64,000 nt of DNA from an uncultured Coriobacteriales bacterium (GTDB lineage Bacteria; Actinomycetota; Coriobacteriia; Coriobacteriales; UMGS124): positions 186,001 to 250,000 of the forward strand of contig CAKUAI010000001.1 of assembly GCA_934636245.1 (NCBI GenBank), given 5' to 3'. Below, in pieces: positions 59,736-64,000 of the stretch; position 1 is the first letter of the stretch; the number at the start of each line of letters is the position of its first letter. A program made the translations under genes and the position numbers. The notes beneath the pieces were generated by a model that was not told the origin of the DNA, did no database searches, and was given only the letters and a program-made list of their open reading frames with translations.

Positions 59736-61130
59736 TTACAGGCCCAAGACGCTCTGAATAAGCAGGATGAGGAGCAGGATGGGGGCAACGTAGCGAATGA
59801 TTGCGAAGAACATGCGCTTGAAGTAGAACTTCTGGCCGTCCAGCTCGGCCTCATCGGTGACCCAAGAGGGCTTGAGCACCCAGCCGAACAGGATGCAGGA
59901 GATAAGCGCGATGACAGGCATGAACACGCTGTTAGTGACGTAGTCGAAGACGTCGAGAATCTGGGCGGTGGTGCCGTTGGGGAGTGGAAGCTCGAAGTAG
60001 AAGGCAGTGTACCCCAGGCACACGATGACGGCGCCCACAGCCGCGCCGAGGAAGCCGATGGTGGTAGCCTTGCCGCGGGGCATGTGGGTTTGCTCCATAC
60101 AGCCGGCAACGACGACCTCGAGAATCGAGACGCACGACGTGAGGGCGGCGAGGGTCACCATCAGGAAGAAGACCGCGCCCACAACGCCGCCGACGGGTCC
60201 CATGGCGGCAAAGACCTTGGGCAGGGAGACGAACATCAGGCTGGGGCCAGCGGCGCTCAGGCCATCGGTGCCCATGAAGACGAACACGGCGGGGATGATC
60301 ATGACGCCGGCGAGGAAGGCGACGGCGGTGTCGATGCCGATGACCTGCAGCGCGTTCTTGGAAAGGTTGTCTTCCTTGCGCATGTAGGAGCTGTAGGTGA
60401 CCATGATGCCCATGGCCAGGGACAGCGAGAAGAACGCCTGCCCCACGGCATCCATGACGGTGCGGCCCAGGCTGCTGAGCGTGAGGCCCTCAAGGTTGGG
60501 GATGACGAGGATGGAGAGGCCCTCCAGGCCGGTGCGCGTGGTGCCGTCGGCATCGGTCGTGGAAAGCGTGAGCGAGAAGATGGCGATGCCGATGGCAAGC
60601 ACGATCAGAATGGGCATGAGGACCTTGCCCGAGCGCTCGATGCCCTTCTGCACGCCCGCCGCGATGATGAGCGCGGTGAGGGCCAGGAAGAGCAGCGTGA
60701 ACACCAAAGGAGCGATGGGCGAGGTGATGAACGAGGTGAAGAACCCGTCGGCCGCCGCATCAACGCCCGATCCCGTGATGAAGACGAAGAGATACTCGAG
60801 CACCCAGCCGCCAATGACCACGTAGTACATGAGGATGATGGACGGAACGATGAACGCGAGCTTGCCCAGGAAACCGAACTTGGGCTCGGCGGCCTTATAG
60901 GCGTTGAGGGCAGACAGGCCCGTACGGCGGCCAAGCGCCATCTCGCTCGTCATGATGGTGTATCCGAGAGTGAAAACCAGGATGAGGTAGATGACCAGGA
61001 ACAGGCCGCCGCCGTCCTTTGCCGCGACGGTGGGGAAACGCCACAGGTTTCCCAGACCCACTGCGCTGCCAGCGGTTGCCAGAACGAAGCCCAGCTTGCT
61101 GGCAAACGACGATTTTGTATGAGCTGCCAT
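59736..61130 (-). CDS. Sodium-dependent neurotransmitter:sodium symporter family transporter
   Basis: The protein of 464 aa has about 11-12 spans. GSAVGLGNLWRFPTVAAKDGGGLFLVIYL in span 1 is the LeuT/NSS signature with the unwound substrate and Na+ site, and AFFSLSLAMGIMVTYSSYM is the span-6 region. NSS proteins import amino acids or amines with sodium. The start at 61130 has GAAAGG upstream. It lies 90 bp behind the LuxR gene at 61221 on the same strand and could share its transcript. Confidence 0.92.
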   Translation of the reverse strand: MAAHTKSSFASKLGFVLATAGSAVGLGNLWRFPTVAAKDGGGLFLVIYLILVFTLGYTIMTSEMALGRRTGLSALNAYKAAEPKFGFLGKLAFIVPSIILMYYVVIGGWVLEYLFVFITGSGVDAAADGFFTSFITSPIAPLVFTLLFLALTALIIAAGVQKGIERSGKVLMPILIVLAIGIAIFSLTLSTTDADGTTRTGLEGLSILVIPNLEGLTLSSLGRTVMDAVGQAFFSLSLAMGIMVTYSSYMRKEDNLSKNALQVIGIDTAVAFLAGVMIIPAVFVFMGTDGLSAAGPSLMFVSLPKVFAAMGPVGGVVGAVFFLMVTLAALTSCVSILEVVVAGCMEQTHMPRGKATTIGFLGAAVGAVIVCLGYTAFYFELPLPNGTTAQILDVFDYVTNSVFMPVIALISCILFGWVLKPSWVTDEAELDGQKFYFKRMFFAIIRYVAPILLLILLIQSVLGL

Positions 61131-61220
61131 ACAGTTGCCTTTCAATCGCTGCCAATAGATTGGGAGGCATAATAGCAGCGATTTTGTATATTTATACGCT
61201 CGCTCGACAGGCGGCGTGAA

Positions 61221-62789
61221 TTAGCACTCAGTTGCCTCAAAAAGGTCGAGGAGTTCCTGCTTGTTGTGGATGCCGAGCTTTGCATAAATATGCTTAACGT
61301 GGCCACGCACGGTGTTCTCGGAGATGATGAACGCCTCGGCGATGTGCGCCTTGCTGCGCCCGCGAACAAGCAGGCCCAAGATCTCGCACTCGCGGCGCGT
61401 GAGGCCGTACTCCTGCGCAAGCTTCTCGCAACGCTGGCCAATGAGGTCGGCATGCGTGGTTGGGGTTTGTACGGGTGCGTCAGGTGCGCTGCCCTGCGGC
61501 ATGCTTTTGACTTCTTGCACGTTGGCATTAGTCTCACCGGAGGCCATCGCGTCGAGTTCGCTGTGCAGGGCCGCGGTGCGCTTGGCGGGGGTGTCCTCAT
61601 CGTCGCCCTCATTGAGCTCGGCAAACACCAGGTGGTTGCCGTCGGAGGACGCGTCCATCACAAAGAGGGTCACCATAACGAGAATCCACACCACGACCGC
61701 CATGGCGAGCAGGTAGTTCTGCCCTGAGGAGACCATCTCGTCGCCAATCATTTTCCCCACGGTGAACGGCAGGGAGTAGGAGATCCAGCCGGCGGCGAAC
61801 ACCGCGGCGGGGCTGTACGTGCTGTGCCGCGCCACGTCGGCAATCGCGAGGAACAGGAAGATGATGAGGAAGGTCTGCGCCGTGCGCACAAGCGAGAGCA
61901 TGAAGCTCGAGGCCTCCGGGCCGATGTAGGGCTCGAAGATGAGCGCCGTGGCCATGAGGACGAGGATGATGCGCCAGGTGCGGCTGAAGTTGAGTCCGCG
62001 CTTGAGCCCCGCGATCCAGCCAACCATGAGGAGGGCAAGCACGATTTCGCCGCCATGATGAACGAGGACCGAGGCATGGTAGGGCTGCGGCAGCCCTTCG
62101 AGCATGACCGACTGCACCATGCCGAAGGTCAGGCTGAAGATGGCGACTCCCACGGTCAGGCGCAGCAGCGAGGAAACGGTGCGCCAGTTGTAATAGATGT
62201 TGGGTTCCGTGGACATCTCAGGCGGGTTCTTCTTTGCCTGTGCGGCGCAGGCAAAACACACCCAGGGAATCACGGAGAGGATTGCGCCTGCCGCCGGGGC
62301 ATCCAGAAGGTCGATAACGGTTTTACCCGCCGATCCTACCGTCATGGTCAAAAAGACAAGGGTGCCCGCAAGGCGCAGATCGAGCTTGGCGTAGAACTGG
62401 CACCAACGCGCATAGGCCCACGTCACGCCGATGCCACCCGCTCCGGCTGCGAGGCTGGCGCCGAGGGCTCCCTGCACCGGTAGCACGCCTGCGAGTACAA
62501 GTGCGCATGCAGACATGCACGCGGCGCTGACGATGTCTGCCGCGCGCAGGATTCCTTCGGGTAGGTCGTGCTGCCGTTTGCCTGCGCCGCGCCAGCATCG
62601 GATTGCGACGAGGAGCAATACGGCGAGCGTGGCTGACTGCACGAGATACATCACAGCCATCGTTGAGATGTCGTCGCTCACCGAGGGACGGTGCGTGGTG
62701 CAGTAGATCCACATATGGACGAAGCATAGGCCAAAGTAGCACGGCCGCAGGTTTTTCAGGAGCGACAACGTCGGGCACCTCTCTTGCAT
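61221..62789 (-). CDS. LuxR-type regulator with multi-pass membrane sensor domain
   Basis: The protein of about 522 aa has a hydrophobic N-terminal domain of about 380 residues (roughly a dozen spans, from LLKNLRPCYFGLCFVHMWI to LLAMAVVVWILVMVTLFVM), a polar linker of about 75 residues and a C-terminal LuxR HTH (LTRRECEILGLLVRGRSKAHIAEAFIISENTVRGHVKHIYAKLGI). The start is uncertain: I give the ATG at 62789, while a TTG at 62768 has a better-placed GAGAGG. It is divergent from the FMN/FAD flavoprotein at 63050 and lies upstream of the NSS gene. It is the third regulator of this type in the window. Confidence 0.87.
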   Translation of the reverse strand: MQERCPTLSLLKNLRPCYFGLCFVHMWIYCTTHRPSVSDDISTMAVMYLVQSATLAVLLLVAIRCWRGAGKRQHDLPEGILRAADIVSAACMSACALVLAGVLPVQGALGASLAAGAGGIGVTWAYARWCQFYAKLDLRLAGTLVFLTMTVGSAGKTVIDLLDAPAAGAILSVIPWVCFACAAQAKKNPPEMSTEPNIYYNWRTVSSLLRLTVGVAIFSLTFGMVQSVMLEGLPQPYHASVLVHHGGEIVLALLMVGWIAGLKRGLNFSRTWRIILVLMATALIFEPYIGPEASSFMLSLVRTAQTFLIIFLFLAIADVARHSTYSPAAVFAAGWISYSLPFTVGKMIGDEMVSSGQNYLLAMAVVVWILVMVTLFVMDASSDGNHLVFAELNEGDDEDTPAKRTAALHSELDAMASGETNANVQEVKSMPQGSAPDAPVQTPTTHADLIGQRCEKLAQEYGLTRRECEILGLLVRGRSKAHIAEAFIISENTVRGHVKHIYAKLGIHNKQELLDLFEATEC

Positions 62790-62859
62790 CAGGAAGTTAC
62801 AGTCATGATACAACATGGCGAAAGAGGTGTGCCGATGAGTCGCACTGCGGATTTTAAAA

Positions 62860-62914
62860 AGTACCCGAATGGGGTTGCTTGCATTCTACCAGGTATTTCT
62901 TCGCATAGTACCCG
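62860..62914. promoter_or_regulatory. Direct repeats between the LuxR and flavoprotein genes
   Basis: AGTACCCG at 62860-62867 and 62907-62914, each followed by WWTGG, 47 bp apart in the 260-bp divergent gap. A candidate binding site for the LuxR protein. Confidence 0.4.
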
Positions 62915-63049
62915 TTTGGTGCCGTTTTCTGTGCGCCTGTGTGCGCCGTACAGTTCACTGTGGCCGAGCGGGGCTGGCGCGCAACCCCGCAAGGCATGGG
63001 GCCTGATGCCTCACATGGGACCAACCACTTATTAAGGAGCGTGGCATAC

Positions 63050-64000
63050 ATGGAACTTGCCAAGAGCCTTTACGCGCAGAACATCACCCGTCGTAGCTTC
63101 TCCGTCGCGGCTGCAGGCCTGGCTGGCGCCGTTGCACTTTCCGGCGCAACCAAGCACGTCGCCCTTGCCGAGGAGACGCTTTCTTTCACTGCCGGTACTT
63201 ACACGGGCACCGGCACGGGCAACGGCGGCGACATCGTCGTCGATGTGACCTTCTCCGACACCGCACTGGAGTCCATCGAGGTCACCTCTCAGTCCGAGAC
63301 GCCCGCCGTTGTGGGCGACGGCGCCATCGACATGATGGTCGAGCGCATCGTCGACGCTCAGGGCGTCGGCGTCGACACCGTTTCCGGCGCCACCATCACC
63401 TCCCAGGGCATCATCGACGCCGTGACCGACGCCGCCCAGCAGGCCGGCGCCCCCGAGGCCTTCTTCGTCGCCGTTGAGACCGAGAAGTCCACTGAGACGG
63501 TCGAGCTTGAGGCTGACGCCATCGTCGTGGGCGGCGGCGGTGCCGGCATGAGCTGCACCATTCGTCTCGAGGAGCAGGGCAAGCACGTCATCCTGCTTGA
63601 GAAGACCTACCGCCTGGGCGGCTCCATCTCCGTGTCCGGCGGCAACCAGGTCGTGTGCGGCTCCCAGCTGCAGATCGACTGCGGCGTGACCGAGGACACC
63701 CCCGAGCAGATGATCGCCGACTTCCAGGAGAACGGCGAGAACATGTGCGACGAGGAGCTCATCAGCCTGTATGCCTACAACGTGGGCGAGGTTACCGACT
63801 GGCTCAACCAGACCTACGACCTGGAGTACAACACCGACGCCGGCCTGCACCAGCTCGCCGAGTACACCTACAACCGCGAGCTTGCCTACATGGGCGGTGG
63901 CTACATGGCAGCCGAGACCCTGAAGGAGACCATCGCCGGCACCGACTGCGACGTCATGACCAACACCCGCGCCGTGGCGCTGCTGACCGACAACGGCGCC
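63050..64000 (+). CDS. Tat-exported flavoprotein reductase with FMN-binding and FAD domains, 3' end outside the window
   Basis: The first 317 codons are present; the gene runs off the window. The ATG follows AAGGAG. Residues 1-41 form a Tat signal (ITRRSFSVAAAGLAG, ending VALAEE). An FMN-binding domain covers about 45-125, with the canonical covalent-FMN motif SGATITS, followed by the FAD domain (AIVVGGGGAGMSCTIRL at about 160, LLEKTYRLGGSISVSGG). The layout is that of urocanate or fumarate reductases without heme. It is divergent from the membrane LuxR gene. It probably passes electrons from a membrane quinol system to an organic acceptor outside the cell. Confidence 0.92.
   Translation, partial: MELAKSLYAQNITRRSFSVAAAGLAGAVALSGATKHVALAEETLSFTAGTYTGTGTGNGGDIVVDVTFSDTALESIEVTSQSETPAVVGDGAIDMMVERIVDAQGVGVDTVSGATITSQGIIDAVTDAAQQAGAPEAFFVAVETEKSTETVELEADAIVVGGGGAGMSCTIRLEEQGKHVILLEKTYRLGGSISVSGGNQVVCGSQLQIDCGVTEDTPEQMIADFQENGENMCDEELISLYAYNVGEVTDWLNQTYDLEYNTDAGLHQLAEYTYNRELAYMGGGYMAAETLKETIAGTDCDVMTNTRAVALLTDNGA

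Noticed and set aside
61221..61240. TTAGCACTC near the end of the LuxR gene, resembling a CIRCE half-site
   Set aside because: Only one half is present, it lies at the 3' end of a gene, and it is far from any heat-shock gene.

Overview
The window reads as a GC-rich chromosomal segment of a gut-type Actinomycetota of class Coriobacteriia, most likely an Eggerthellales relative. This is inferred from several Tat-exported fumarate-reductase-like flavoproteins with dedicated regulators, LuxR-type regulators with a multi-spanning membrane domain, strong G/C third-position bias, and a sortase-anchored repeat adhesin. No rRNA, tRNA, CRISPR array or intact insertion sequence was seen.

Layout. 1-8.6 kb: the 3' end of a flavoprotein gene, a second flavoprotein (820) followed by a MerR regulator, an aldose-1-epimerase-like gene, a scar in which the remains of a torD-like chaperone gene and a flavoprotein 3' end abut head-on (about 4863), then a divergent LysR/flavoprotein pair. 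8.8-12.4 kb: a flavoprotein and a membrane LuxR regulator, divergent. 12.4-18.1 kb: minisatellite, polysaccharide deacetylase, PAP2 phosphatase, small membrane protein, EIIC-like permease, a gene-free stretch with strong dyads, and a NiaR-type repressor. 18.5-36.6 kb: mostly housekeeping: htpG, AEC transporter, YggU, an overlapping 81-aa/XRE pair, putP, an S41-like pseudo-protease, a probable queuosine salvage pair (queL-like radical SAM plus yhhQ), a Na+/H+ antiporter, sbcDC, a C26 amidotransferase, a tiny secreted peptide and a Uma2 protein. 36.9-40.4 kb: flavoprotein with FMN-binding domain and a divergent membrane LuxR. 40.7-53.9 kb: one giant adhesin of about 4,399 aa. 54.2-59.6 kb: solute-binding lipoprotein plus hybrid histidine kinase without a permease. 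59.7-64 kb: NSS transporter, membrane LuxR and a divergent FMN/FAD flavoprotein that runs off the window.

The unifying theme is a set of extracytoplasmic flavin reductases (five largely intact, one tail, one fragment), probably using different organic electron acceptors, each intact one beside its own regulator: MerR, LysR, or one of three membrane LuxR proteins. In all four divergent pairs I found dyads or direct repeats in the shared promoter region. Electron-delivery cytochromes are not in the window.

An approximately 85-bp intergenic element with three AACATACATTT half-sites occurs four times, and several tandem repeats sit in intergenic DNA. Gene-function calls rest on motif recognition from the sequence alone; no database search was run.
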